Position numbers and translations under genes: made by a program | Source of the DNA: Hyaloscypha bicolor E | Lineage: Eukaryota > Ascomycota > Leotiomycetes > Helotiales > Hyaloscyphaceae | DNA length: 64,000 nt | Direction of reading: 5' to 3' | Assembly (NCBI RefSeq): GCF_002865645.1 | Contig: NW_020194620.1 | Span: 999,353-1,063,352, forward strand | In this document: piece by piece, positions 1 through 11,367 of the stretch | Numbering within the stretch: the first letter of the stretch is position 1 | Layout: the number at the start of each line of letters is the position of its first letter | The notes under the pieces: model-generated | What the model was told of the DNA's origin: nothing | Databases searched by the model: none | What the model saw: the letters and a program-made list of their open reading frames with translations, nothing else

Positions 1-1476
1 TCATTTCGTTGACCTTTCTCGTCAAGTTATCAACCGCACTTCCATTCGTTTGCGTCTGTCCAGCCGGTGGGAGTTTTGCCATCGCTGCAGCAACTGCTGC
101 TGTGGCAGCTTGCGTAGCAGCCATAATTCTCGCTGCATTATCGTCAGCAGGCTTGGCAGCTGGGACAGCATTACCCTGTTGCATGCGAGGAGGCGATTTA
201 TTAGCAGCGGGACTTTGAAGTGGAATAACTGGCTGAACGCGGCCAGGAATCTTGGGCCCAGTTGGAGCAGTCTTCGCTGGGGCAGTTACTGCGATATTGG
301 ATGTTGAAGGCTGCTGAGACACGGCGGCTTGGATCTCGGATGGAGACGGCTTAGACGCGACTGGAGGGGTTGGAACCTTTGTTACTGATCCAGCAGCCAT
401 TTCAGCAGCTGGTTGAGCCAAGCTTTTAGGTTCAGGTTGCTTCTCAGCAGTCTGGGCTGCAGGAGGGGTGGGTTGCTTATGTGCACCTGGACCAATTGGA
501 GCCGGTTTTGGTGGTTGACCTTGCTGTTGTGGCGGGTACCCTTGCTGTCCTGGCGGGAAGCCACCATAGCCGGGAAACGGTCCGGGGGGAAAGCCTTGCC
601 CTGGTCCAGGAAACCAGCCAGGCGGTGGTGGACCATATGGCATTGGTGGAAAGCCGCCTGGGCCTGGAGGACCACCACGGCCCCATCCACCAGGAGGACC
701 TGGGGGGTAGAATGCAGGCGGGTATTGTGGGTGATGGCCAAAAGCAGGTACGCCTGGGGGCGCAGGACCTGGTTGCTGAGGGCCTGGTAGTTGACGTTGC
801 TGGGAAGATTGGGCTTGAGGTGGAGGACGAGTTCCGCTCTGTTTGTGACAATTGATTAGCACATTGCTCTTTCCATAGCACCCAGAAAAGTGATATATAT
901 AGCTTGTAAAATCAGAAGGAAGGCAACGGAAATCTCCACACGGTTTTGCGCTCTCGGAGAGTATATGAGTTAACATCCGAAATATTTCATCACATAGAAA
1001 GCATGTCAACTGCTGAGTCCAGCGCGCTGGCTCAGCAGATTTCGAAAGAATCCCCAGACTTACACCAAGAATAGCAGGGTCATTGGGGACCTGCGGAGGG
1101 ATGTTCTCTCGCGCCGCAGGAGTCTCCTCGATCCTCAAATCCTTCACATCGCTGCCACGGAAGACAATGTATTCGTAGACGCTATCCGAAGGTGGGATTA
1201 CTTCTTTGGGGTCCGTCTTTCGCGATTCCGTACCGAAAGATGAGACATTCTCCAGGGCTACCGTCGAGGTTTCCGAGTTGATCTCATGGAGCGTGCCCAC
1301 ATAGCTGGCGCGTTGTCAGTCCGTTTCCCTCGTAGAATCGAGCGAGTAGATCATACCGAATGTCACTCTTTGATATCAGCGATATCCTGGCACTGTCGTT
1401 GCACACTGTTAGCATCCAGTTCCCAAAAGGTGATCGATCTCAGCCTCAGCTAGACTGACCCTATGAACTCTGTCAT
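1..1476 (-). CDS. scd6: Scd6/Sum2 (LSM14 family) mRNA-decapping activator, C-terminus cut by window edge
   Basis: LSM14-family proteins bind mRNA 5' complexes, repress translation and help Dcp1/Dcp2 in P-bodies. Exons are 1460-1476, 1357-1392, 1064-1304 and 838 to beyond position 1, and the phases close across all three introns. The first three exons give 98 residues forming an N-terminal LSm domain: it begins MTEFIGARISLISKSDIRY, then reads YVGTLHEIN, ENVSSFGTE and VYEYIVFRGSDVKDL, the classic Scd6 order. Exon 4 is a long proline/glycine/glutamine-rich linker with PPGPPGGWGRGGPPGP and GPFPGYGGFPP runs. The FDF/TFG part should lie left of the window. The start follows from the conserved LSm beginning. 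Family assignment is firm. Whether an RGG tail follows cannot be seen. Confidence 0.93.
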
Positions 1477-1764
1477 TGTGCCGTGGTTTTGCGGTCAGCG
1501 AACAGCAAGCTGAATGCAGGTTGGTTGGGAAGTAAGGGAAGAAGATCGTTAGATTTGGAAGGTCGCGCAAAGAATTATGGAAGAAAAGGTGTTTGTGGAT
1601 TGGAAGGTTTGTGTGGTCAAGCTAAAGCAAAAAGGCTGGGGAGCAGAAAGTTCGGTTCGAAAACGGCAGCCCATTGGTTCAGTTGCGCAACTTCAGTGAA
1701 TCAGCCTTGCCGACAACCACCCCTCCTTTTCAACTCCGACTTCGAAATATTTCACAAGCTAACC

Positions 1765-2481
1765 ATGTCGACTGAAACATCCACCTCCGACAACACTGAG
1801 ATATACAGGCAACTGGAGGTGTACCCCTGGGATACAGATAAGGAGTTTCAGGTACGTGCCCTCACTTTCCAGACAATTCCTGATCAGCCTCGGCAACATT
1901 GGCCCAAACATCAACTGTACATGCTTCGAGCATAGCTAACAATTTCGCCTCCTCAGATCGGACTCACTGCAATCCTCGGACCCAACCCGTCACCATCACA
2001 GATCCACGACCTCACGCTCCGTGCTCAGTGTTACTACCTCTCACGCAAGAAGTCCACGCCTATCGACTTCGAGGGCTACAAAAGCTACCTCTTGTCCAAG
2101 TCATCTACAACTCCAAACCCGCCCGTCGATTCTACCTCCACCCAACCCGAACTCTCACATCAACCTACCACTTCACCTCCTCAAACTCCCGAAATGGCTC
2201 TTCAAAGTACTCCCCACCACGAGCCTGAAGTCGAGCAGAAGACCGCTCCCTACCCTCCAACCTTCGCCCAAATCGTCGCCTTGATCACCTCCAACCAACC
2301 CATCCCCGGCATCAAGGAAATTCCTAATATACTCTCGACTGAGATATCCGAACCGAAGCTTCCGAAGCGTCGCAAGCCGTGGGAGAAGGACGTTCCGGAG
2401 GATGTCATTCAAGGTAGAGCTGGTGGGACCTTTGGAGACCACAGGGATGAGTACATCAAGCAGGAGTTGCCTGAAGCGTGA
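1765..2481 (+). CDS. PEX39: KPWE-motif small protein, PEX39-like peroxin candidate
   Basis: Two exons, 1765-1851 and 1957-2481, encode 203 residues; the 105-nt intron has a GTACGT donor and ends CCTCAG. The N-terminal half (QLEVYPWDTDKEFQ, then a small helical region) is followed by a low-complexity Ser/Thr/Pro linker. The C-terminal part holds YPPTFAQIVALIT and PIPGIKEIP near residues 128-150 and a basic RRKPWEKD with KPWE at about 169-172. From memory, this 'IPGI..IP then KPWE' layout is that of the recently described peroxin PEX39 (human C6orf226, yeast YJR012C), which helps Pex7-dependent import of PTS2 proteins; a related PWE motif also occurs in Pex13. There is no membrane segment. The assignment rests on motifs only. 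The gene itself is well supported by clean splicing. Confidence 0.72.
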
Positions 2482-3560
2482 GGATGGGCAGATGGAAGGT
2501 CCTCATTATTTCATTTGCAGTGGGATGTGGCGCATCTGGTAGGTAGAGTCTGGGGAGGAATTGGGATGGAACGAGCATGATTTTATTGCATGGATTTGGC
2601 GTTTTACCTCATGATGAGAGATGAGGGTGGGGAGAACATATCTTACCACACTGGATTTCGCGGCTACAGGAACAAAGCTCGATGCATATTCCGTTGCTTT
2701 CAGGGGCTTTGTCGCATTTTCGCAGTCTTCAGAAGCGGTCCTCGGTAACGGACGGCTCGTATAGACTAACATACTTCAGCCTCTGCAACTCAACATCTGC
2801 TTCGGTTTTTTTGTCTTCCATGAAGTTCAAAATCGTCCCAAAGATGCACATGATCACATTGGCCAAGTCAAATCATTATCAGAGCCTTTCTTTGTATTCG
2901 GTAACGAGTGACTAAATAACAAAGTTTTTGTGTTTGGGTACAAGCGCGGGAGCACGAGGAATATCTCAGTGTAATAGCAGGTTCTCTTTCCTCCGCATTA
3001 ATATCTGCACTAATGCAGTGAACGCAGATCCCCCTCTAAACGCTGCGACCTTGGTAAAAAGGGAGCAAGAAGCAGCATCAAGTATACATCTACACAAAGG
3101 CGCAATGCAGTCAGTCGAGTCAGAATAGCAGAGCTGCCACAAGGGCAACCATCACTATGCCAGGACAACCTAATGCAAAAGGTAACCATGATTTGTCCAA
3201 AGCACTGAGGACATGAAGAGTCTTCAGTGTAGGATGACCGGAATTGTGAATAGGTTGCTGGAGAAGATGTTGGGTGAAAACAGAAAGGAAATACCGTGCA
3301 TTGACGTCGAAGAAAAGTTTTTTCTTGGAAAAACAAAGGTGACAAACAATGCCTATGGTTACTTTCGTGGATGTGATCGAGCCAATTGGACATCCATAGA
3401 TATGAAAGGCCAAAAGCAGACAAAGGGACATAAGCCCGGCCGAAATGTCATATTGCTAAGGTCGTTCCATGATATCGTGTCAAGTAAAGATCGTGAGGTG
3501 AACCAAGACACTGGAAGCAAATCGACTAAGCGAACGCAGCAAGGTGTCACATGAATCCGC
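2482..3560. other. Gene-free convergent intergenic region
   Basis: This lies between the stop of the KPWE gene and the stop of the Pumilio gene, so it should carry both 3' UTRs. Short open frames occur on both strands, but none has coding-like composition, a recognisable family or plausible splice sites. Confidence 0.6.
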
Positions 3561-6408
3561 TTAACGATAAGCACCACCATAGCGAGGAGGCTGTGGAGGA
3601 CCGATGCGAGGGTTTGGAAGACCGATAGCAGGACCAACACCAGGGCCAGGGCGAGTCTGGATGGCCGGGTTGGTGCAGAGCATGCCAACTCGAGAGCCAA
3701 ACTTGGATCCACGGAGAGAGACCATGTGCTTTCTGATATGCTGAGCAACAATCTCACGATGCTGAGGGTTGGAGTGAGTGAGAATGTATTGGATGAGGTA
3801 GTTGCCGTACTGGTCGCTGGCGATGTCGATCAATGGAATGCGAGGACGATCGAGACGACCCTCACAGACACGGTCAAGATAACGACTGAGGAAGTCAACA
3901 CCACCAATCTTGAGGCACTTCTCAACGACCTTAGACGCAAACTGGTCCATGCTGTACTCAGAGGCATAGCGGATGACATGGTCGATGGCTCGGCTGCGAT
4001 CAGCTGGGGCACCGTGCTCGCAGATGTGCTGGATGCACCAGTTTCCAAATTGGCCATGAGCAACGATGTCAATGCTTGCCAAGACCTCCTCAATGCAAGG
4101 GCGCTGGAAAATTGTTAGTTCTGCTATTGCGGAAGAAATGAATTGCTTGCCTTGTCCTCTTCGAGGCAGTTCTCAAAGATGTTCTGAACGACCAAGCTAC
4201 CAGTCTCACCAAGAGCAACCTCGTGCCACATGCCACGGAGAGCCTCGTTGACATACTTCATAATCTGAGGTGGAGACTCGGTCCAGCGAAGCTCGAAAAG
4301 CTTCTGCCAGACGTGGCAAGCATAGCGGTGAATGACAGTCTCCGGGATACGACGAAGTAGCTCATGAACCATGATGGCCTTATAGTCCTCTGGAACAGAG
4401 TCAAATGCCTTCTGGACGACGTGACAGCCAAATGCATCCATGGAAAGGTTCAAGGTGTTGCCTCGGATGGCTTCAGCAATCTTGATGACTTGTTCAGGAG
4501 TGCCATGCTCAAAGCAGCGTTGAACCAAGAAGTTACCGAAGCGATTTACCATCAACGGATATGCCTGAGCAACGATGGCTTCAACAATGTCGTACTTTTG
4601 CTCTGTGGTGCCAACCTTGAGCTTCTGTTGAAGGAAGATAGATGCCTGCTGATCATTGTTGCAAACAATCTTGTCGACAATGTACTTCCAGTTGCAATTG
4701 ACAGTGCGATCAAGAAGGCGGCGGTAGTTGAGAGGTTCAGTGGTTGGCAGGTAGGTTTGGCCCTCAGTGGCAACCGCCTGTGTTTCCGTTATTAAGCATA
4801 CGGGAAGAGACGATGACAGGGCTAGGACACTTACATCGTTCTTCCATGACGCAGCACTTGAAGAGGTAAACTCGGGTGCATGGGGAGACAAGGGAGTACC
4901 AATTGGCTGAGGTTGATAACCACCGTACGCATTTGCACCCATGTTCATGCTAGTATTCATCCCCATACCAACTTGGCCACCCATGTGATTGACACCAGCA
5001 ACGGAGCCAAAAGGCGTGGTGCTCGGAGTGTAGCCATCGAACGAGCTATTGCTGCTAGCGTACGGGAAGGAACCAGCACTGCTTCGGTTATTGAAGCGAC
5101 CACCGACTGGACCACGACGAGTGGCTGGAGGAGCCATCAAGAGCTCAGGGTCCTGCATCATACCGTTGTTGCGGAAGGCGTTCATTGGGGGACCAGTGTA
5201 TGGCATCGATGGCATGGCTGGCATGGAAGGCATCGGCGGCATGGAAGCCATGGGACCATCGACAAATGGCTGACCAAAGCTGCGGTTCATCCATTGAGCT
5301 GCATTGAGAGCCTCCGATGGCTGGAAGGCACCTTGGGCTCCAGGGAAAGCTGGCTTGCCAGCGTTGCCCCAGATGGCACGAGCACGATTGAAACCGCTAG
5401 CGGAGAGTGCATCACTAGTGTCAGAGCGGGAATCATCTTGGCCAGCCCAAGAGTTGTCTCGTTGAACTTGAGGACGGAGGGTGGGTGGGAGGTGATTGAG
5501 ACGGTCGTCGACTTGATGATTGAGAGGGTAGTCGGCCTCAGAGGAGTTTCCGATAGCCTGATCAAGGGTATGCTTGGTGATACGTGTCTGAGCAAGCTCC
5601 TGATCCATGCGAGCAATCCTGCCTCGTGCAGCTTCAAGCTCGGCCTTCAATCGAGCAACTTCGTCAACGCTTTGTGTAGAACTGTCATCGCCAGTAACGC
5701 TGGGAGGGTTTGTGGTTGGTGCCGTGCTATTGTTGAATGACTCGGGAGCAGGTGCGATTGGGGCAGAGTTGCTGGCAGTTGCAATATGGTCGGCGGTACG
5801 AGTGTATGACGTGTCTTCGGAGGACTTAAGGGCTTCGTGCTGCTTGTTGATGACGGCTTGTTGCTCGGAGAGCTTGGCAAGGAGCTTATCCATCGGATTG
5901 ACTTCATTTGAGGAGGATGGGTCGTGATTGATCTTCATCTTCTATACAGATTAGCAAAAGCTCGACGAAGAAGCTACTCTGGAGGGCGTGTCGCGTCGCT
6001 GACCTTTGGAGCGACCTGGTTGCCAAGCTTGTTGGAGCCAAGAGCTGTTGCCGACTTCTTGAGGGAAGCCGCAGAGTTGTCCTTCATGATAATGTCAGTA
6101 TACGAGAGCTTATAGTGCAATATATCTTCGAATTTGACGCGTTGCGGAGCGGAGCTGCAGTGGAGGAGGTTTGTGGAGGAGCGTGGGTGGAAAGAAAGAA
6201 AGGGAAATGCAGCAAGCCTGATCAAGCGACGCCGGAGCCGAAAGGAAAGAGAGGAAATTGCTGCAGTGAATGCAAAGGAATTTTCAAGGTTGAAGCTTAC
6301 AATACGAGCCGCCATTTCCTCGGAGGATCCAGCGTTCTCCTGGGAGACGTTCCGACTAGCAACTGATCGGTGAATGGTTGGAGAACCGGTCGAAGCGGTG
6401 GCAGACAT
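3561..6408 (-). CDS. Pumilio (PUF) family RNA-binding protein
   Basis: Exons are 6301-6408, 6004-6081, 4835-5941, 4151-4777 and 3561-4103, encoding about 820 residues. PUF proteins bind UGUA-type elements in 3' UTRs and control mRNA decay or translation. The N-terminal half is low complexity, with a short coiled coil (VDEVARLKAELEAARGRIAR) and a Met-Pro run (SMPPMPSMPAMPSMP). The PUF domain spans about residues 445-775. Core repeat motifs follow in order: NRFGNFLVQRC, DAFGCHVVQKAF, HRYACHVWQKLF, GETGSLVVQNIF, GQFGNWCIQHIC, DQFASKVVEKC and DQYGNYLIQYI, then SKFGSRVGMLC. The SxxxE repeat is the usual guanine-reading one. The first repeat (NWKYIVDKI) is degenerate. The intron at 4104-4150 has a GC donor. 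The first two exons are less certain; translation could instead start in exon 2 or exon 3. Confidence 0.92.
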
Positions 6409-7506
6409 CCTGATTGACCCGTTTGAGTATCTTCGAGAAGGTGATTGTCAGCGGGACGGAATGACACGTGCTTTGCTCGAAGAAGGTGACGAAAAGATCC
6501 GGGCAGATGGTTCCGACACGTAGGTGAAAATGGAGATGTAGAAAGAAAGTAAAGATCAACAAGTCAGATCCGAGTCGTAGCTCTGTTCCTATATGGAGAA
6601 GGAGCACCCGGTGGGGACTATTCTCTGAGGATGTTGCGATGTAGAGTTGCTACGCGTCGAGCGGTTGAACTCTAAAAAGCTGAACGTTTGGGGGAGAAGG
6701 TGTGGTCGGCGGGACAGTGGGAGACAACTGCGCTTGGAGATCGTTCGAGATCCCTTTAAATATCTCGGCTGTAGATGTTGAACAACCACCCAATCGATTG
6801 GGACGATTGCTTGAAGGTGTTCGACTTGTAGGTAAGGACAAAACAGAAAGGATGCGACACTGACGCGGATGGTATCGAAAAAATCGAAAGAAGAAGGAAG
6901 GAAAGGCTCGATTGACATTTAGTCCACTCGAAGCGAAAGAGCTACGGCAATATCTTGTCCCGTTCCGGTGCTAACAAAGTTTCACAAGTGAGAGCTTGTG
7001 CAAAGAAATTACTTAGTGAATGAAGCTCTTTTTGTTTTTCCACTTGATACTCAGAATTAAATTCGCAAATGACATTATGGATTAAATCAGAAAGAGGACA
7101 CCCGAGGCTTTCTGTGACTACCTGAGGGGGAAATCCAGTAAAGCCCGACTTAATAATGGGGGGGGAAGCAAGATAACAAATTCAAGTTACAAGCAATAGG
7201 ATGGGTTCGTTCCGGATTTTACTCGATATTATTCCTCAAGTACTTCCATGTGGAGCATGAGAAGTAAACCATTGCCCTTTCCGCTGGCAATCGTTTCTCA
7301 AGTATATCGATATGTCGATACGGAGCAAGAAGCTTTCAGGTGCATGAACGCGTTGCATTCTTCTGCCGTGATCTGGAGAATGACTTTCAACATTTCAGAC
7401 AGGCACCTTAAGCTCTTTGCACTCCCATAGCATTTCCCGAAACGCCGGTATTCTACAATTATGCAATAGTCCATACATCTCATTCTTTTGGTACAAGCCC
7501 CGGTAT
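6409..7506. other. Gene-free region upstream of the Pumilio gene
   Basis: This holds the promoter and leader of the leftward Pumilio gene and the 3' UTR of the leftward mS33 gene. The short open frames on both strands show no family resemblance. Confidence 0.55.
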
Positions 7507-7988
7507 CTACTTTTTCTTGCCCTTGAACTTCTTCGATTCTATCACACGATATTAGCTCTTGCTGTGTACAATCGACTGCATCCATACCTTCTGCTGTCCG
7601 CTTCTTCTTTGGTGCACCTTTCCCTCTTGCCTTGAGACTGTATGGCCGTTAGCACGTATCCTGCCTCTATATCCCAGATAAAGGCCTACATCTTGATCTT
7701 CTCGAAACGGTCCTCTTCCTCCTCGTCAAAGATGTCGAGCTCGTCCGTATATACTCGTTGAAGGTCTTGGATCGTACCCATTTTCCGCGGATAGTATGAT
7801 GCTAAGGCTGGCCCCTTCAGTCGTTGTCGCAAAATCTTGTTCCCCAATCGAAGTCCTTCGGGATTGAAGGTTGAATTGAAAATGCGGCATTGGACCTTGT
7901 TCCATTAGTCCGGCTGCCATAAATCCTCAATTGCTTTCTGTAAACATACTCTCATCAGATCCAACAGCCGTGCACGCGGAACAGGCAT
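7507..7988 (-). CDS. RSM27: Mitochondrial small-subunit ribosomal protein mS33 (Rsm27)
   Basis: This is a structural protein of the mitochondrial 37S ribosomal subunit. Four exons (7950-7988, 7690-7895, 7588-7637, 7507-7538) give exactly 108 residues, the normal family size. The start MPVPRARLLDLMR is followed by VQCRIFNSTFNPEGLRLGN, KILRQRLKGPALASYYPRK and an acidic DELDIFDEEEEDRFEKIKIL, and the tail is basic (KARGKGAPKKKRTAEESKK). All phases close. Three introns in a 327-nt coding sequence leave exons of 39, 50 and 32 nt, so ordinary ORF calling misses the gene. The start lies 192 bp from the start of the divergent RNase III gene, so the two share a promoter region. Confidence 0.95.
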
Positions 7989-8180
7989 TGTTGCTGCGAT
8001 TGTCTTCTCACCTCTCGTCCAACAACTTCAGGTGAAGTCGACGTTCTGGAAATTTAGCTCCACTTCTCGGGCCGACAATTTTTCCGACGGGGCTGGAAAG
8101 TCACGAGATTTCCAATGCACCACGAACTTTTTCCAAATATTTCACACAGCCAGCAGTATTATTGCAAAATATCTGTCACA

Positions 8181-9572
8181 ATGCAGAATCTCTTCAGCAA
8201 CCTCAAAAGGAAGCACTCTCTAGATGGCGGTAGCCCGGATGAACGAGATGCGAAGCATACAAAGCACAACGTGAGTCCTTACTCTCCACCACGATTCCAC
8301 GTCTCACGCCTCTTTCAGAATCGACATTCATACACGTCCAGCTCCTCGAATTCTATCGACAGACTCTCACAGAACTTCAAGCCAAGTTTGGATTTCTCTG
8401 ATCCGAAACCAAAGTCTTCAAGCTCGCAAAAGTTAGCCAACCTCCTAGGTGCTTTGGACGATGCTTTGCAGGAAGATGGCATGGACGAAATCTTGAGTCT
8501 GGTTGACGATGAATCAATCCAAAGATGTTTAGATGTTCGAAGCTCTCTTTCGAAACACAAATCCAAGATAGACACCACAGCTATCAATACTCCGCCTGCT
8601 TCGCAACCTCAGCCCAAGAAGTCACATGATGACTTCTGGAATCTCCCTAAGACGATGTCGCCATTCTCAATCACGCCTTGGAAGTCATCACAGATACCTC
8701 TGACTCTTCCGCCACTCCCAGAAGTCTTAGATCCAACGCTTGAACAATCGGCATTTGTCCATCTTGGCGTTGGAAGTGGAAAGGCAACGGACCTAAGCTA
8801 CGAACGTCTCGAATGGGTCGGCGACGCCTATGTCTACCTCATATCCACACTTCTGATTTCACAAACCTTCCCTTCTTTCACCCCCGGAAAGTGCTCTCAG
8901 CTACGGGAAAGACTCGTCAAAAACCTCACGTTAGCTGATTACTCAAGACGATACGGCTTCGATAAGCGCGCTAAACTCCCAGACCATCTTTACACTGCAG
9001 GCAAGGACCAAGAGAGAACGAAAGTCATGGGCGATATTTTCGAGTCCTACGTTGCGGCAGTGGTGCTTTCAGATCCAGCGGACGGGGTGAGACGAGTCTC
9101 GGAATGGCTGAAGGATATCTGGGGAATGACTCTTGCGAAGGATATTCTACAAGAGGAGCGGAACGGCCTGCTATTGGATAGTCCTCTTTGGAGGTTACGA
9201 GGGAAGGCCGAACCGGTCCAACAGATCATCAACAAATCGCAACCCGCACCTCTCAATCCCAAAGAGCAACTTGCGAAGCTTTTAGGCTCAAAGGGAGTCC
9301 AGATAATCTACAAAGATGCGGCACCCGAAAAGAAGGATCCCAAGAACAAGCTGGCGCTGTTTACCATTGGAGTGTACCTGACCGGATGGGGAGAGAAAGA
9401 CAAGATGCTTGGATCTGGGAGGGCAAATGGCAAGAAAGATGCTGGTATGAAGGCTGCGGAGATGGCATTGGCCAACAAGAAGATAATGAAGATGTACATA
9501 GACAAGAAGAGAGTCTTTGACGAGCAGATGGAGCTGGAGAGAGCTGCCATGGAAAAGCATGGAAGCTCGTGA
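8181..9572 (+). CDS. RNase III family endoribonuclease with dsRNA-binding domain
   Basis: This is a class I RNase III in the Rnt1/Pac1 style, expected to cleave structured precursors of rRNA, snRNA or snoRNA in the nucleus. The start at 8181 (MQNLFSNLKRKHSLDGG) is preferred over an in-frame ATG at 8115. A 48-nt in-frame segment at 8271-8318 with a GTGAGT donor and a CTCAC..TTTCAG end is probably an intron, giving about 447 residues. The middle holds the RNase III signature ERLEWVGDAYVYLI and the second acidic pair in GDIFESYVAAV, so catalytic residues look intact. The C-terminal part (PKEQLAKLLGSKG to GMKAAEMALANKK) fits a dsRBD. The signature has Trp where Phe is usual. A mitochondrial role cannot be ruled out. 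Confidence 0.88.
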   Translation: MQNLFSNLKRKHSLDGGSPDERDAKHTKHNVSPYSPPRFHVSRLFQNRHSYTSSSSNSIDRLSQNFKPSLDFSDPKPKSSSSQKLANLLGALDDALQEDGMDEILSLVDDESIQRCLDVRSSLSKHKSKIDTTAINTPPASQPQPKKSHDDFWNLPKTMSPFSITPWKSSQIPLTLPPLPEVLDPTLEQSAFVHLGVGSGKATDLSYERLEWVGDAYVYLISTLLISQTFPSFTPGKCSQLRERLVKNLTLADYSRRYGFDKRAKLPDHLYTAGKDQERTKVMGDIFESYVAAVVLSDPADGVRRVSEWLKDIWGMTLAKDILQEERNGLLLDSPLWRLRGKAEPVQQIINKSQPAPLNPKEQLAKLLGSKGVQIIYKDAAPEKKDPKNKLALFTIGVYLTGWGEKDKMLGSGRANGKKDAGMKAAEMALANKKIMKMYIDKKRVFDEQMELERAAMEKHGSS

Positions 9573-9920
9573 AAACTCCTGCTAAATATTTCGCAATTGT
9601 TCGCGCACAATAGCTTTTGGGCTTGGTTGTAATATACCCAGATTGTATTGATGATGAAATTGGAATCCGGAAGCATTCAAAAACATATGGCATCGCCTTC
9701 GAAGTACTGCAAACCGGCTTCACGCGCAAAGCTGCCATTCTCGGTCGAGATCCGAGAAGCTAGCTACCGAAGCGTCCTAATACAGAGCCTTGCAAAGTCA
9801 CGGCTTTGCTTCTAGAAAGGAATGTGAGGTAGTGTTACCGCCGCTGCAAGTGAGGGATAAATAGTCTTCGTAGGTGAGAGAGCATTTCAACGCAATGCAT
9901 CGCTGTCATATGAAACACGA
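9573..9920. other. Convergent intergenic spacer
   Basis: This contains the facing 3' ends of the RNase III and bZIP genes. I see no gene or repeat in it. Confidence 0.6.
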
Positions 9921-10975
9921 CTAACGATCCTCTTCCACCTCCAGAGCCAACGGCCCCTCCCCTCTACTTGCCCTCCAATGATTCGTACTCTCAAGCAACT
10001 CCTCACAACCATCAAATAAATCCCTATATTTCCTCGCAAACCCCTCCTCAACCTCCCAATTCTCTTGCAGCCACGGCTCCCCCCACGCAATTAAGCCAGT
10101 CCTCCCATTCAACCCGCTATCCCTGCTAATCACATTCGATTCTACGCCATACAGCATATCCATGCAGTAGTCATACTTGGGGTGCGTCCACCCTTGTCGA
10201 AGCATATTATCCCTCCACTTCGGGAACGGAAACACATCAAGTTCAGCGTGGTGGGGGATGGTCTTTTGCAGCTCCGTTGGCCGAAGCGTTTCAGGCAAGG
10301 CCTCAAACCCGAGTCTTGATTCAGTAAAGGTAAAGGGAGACTCTAGATCTGAGTTCATATCATCTGGGTTGAGACTCAAGATGAATACATTTTGTGTCAG
10401 TGCGCGCACGAGGTTGAAATGCAGTAAAGTCAAAAGTTTCTGGTCCAATGGAAGTGGCATTTTGATAAACGACTCGAAGTTGGGAGCAGAGACCACATGC
10501 CGTCGTTTGAACGGGTTCATGCACATGTGGAGGCTGCCTGATGATGAGGGGCGCTGGAGAGGGACACCGAGATATCGCTCATGTTGGAGCTCGGTTGCTC
10601 GTTGGATGATTGCTACACAGTCTGTGGGTGGGGTTTCTTTCTGAAATTTCTCCCCAAGCTTTCTTCGCCCTGGTATGTATTAGTTCCTATCAATAGGCTA
10701 GGCAGATGCTCGCAGTCATGCATACGATATGCTCTTTGGTTCAATCGATTCTGTAGCTTTCTTCTTTCCGAAGTGCTTGATTTGCCAGTCCAATCTTCTT
10801 TCCCGTCCTTAATCTCCAGCCTCTGGCACATGGGTAGGATTTCAATAATGGGTGAATTGAATGGTATGATTGCCATCTCGTTCCACTTGTGCTCGACCTC
10901 TGCCTCAGTCTGGCGGGCTATCACTGCCACGCTGCTCATGTTTAGATCTGTGAGTACCACTATGGCGAAGCGCAT
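9921..10975 (-). CDS. bZIP transcription factor with DUF3425 domain
   Basis: Exon 1 is 10726-10975 and exon 2 is 9921-10669, about 332 residues if the first ATG is used. The bZIP basic region is rebuilt across the intron: SERRKLQNRLNQRAYR joins RRKLGEKFQKE, matching the NxxxQRxxR rule. The spacer carries IIQRATELQHERYLG. The C-terminal 180 residues are a DUF3425-type region (MPLPLDQKLLTLLHFNLVRA, then FPKWRDNMLRQGW and DMLYGVESNVISRDSG..LIAWGEPW). Such proteins are fungal nuclear regulators, often of stress or secondary metabolism. The true start is uncertain: 10975, or the MSSVAV methionine 12 codons later, could both serve, and an undetected 5' exon is possible. The leucine-zipper part is short. 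Confidence 0.87.
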
Positions 10976-11367
10976 ATGGAGGAGAATGCAACATGCTGAC
11001 GGCCGACCTTTGAGGTTGATATATGATGTGATGCTGACGCCGACCAGGGCTGAACGTGAATACTCGCCCCTGTAATACGCTACTGCAGCCTGCTTATAAG
11101 CTAATCGGAAAGAAGACTAGTGTGGATCCCTCCCTTTTGCCTCGACCTCAGTCCTTGGCCGAGTTTAGAAACATCCCCAAAATGAGAATGCACAGCAGTA
11201 TCAAAGTGCTACTTGCTGACAATAGATTACCCTGACGGGGTTAGGCAGGCACTCTACCAAATCATAAGTATCAGGAATAAGTATCTCAAAAATCTACTTT
11301 CCCAAGTTCCAAAACCACGTCTCTCAATCTACTCTCAATCATGTCACCTATCCTCTTCCTCTTCAAA
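10976..11367. promoter_or_regulatory. Divergent promoter region between bZIP and SDR genes
   Basis: The leftward bZIP gene and the rightward SDR gene start on opposite sides of this 392-bp stretch. I see no clear TATA box or operator-like repeat. Confidence 0.45.

Noticed and set aside
382..881. Several open frames of 119-134 codons on both strands
   Set aside because: They are shadows of the Pro/Gly/Gln-rich exon of the Scd6 gene, whose true frame has no upstream ATG of its own here because it continues from a spliced exon.
4880..5740. 286-codon frame on the plus strand
   Set aside because: It lies antisense to the well-supported Pumilio exon and has no family resemblance; it results from the biased codon use of that exon.
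6589..6918. 109-codon frame upstream of the Pumilio gene
   Set aside because: The composition is not coding-like, there is no family match, and it lies where the leader of the Pumilio gene is expected.
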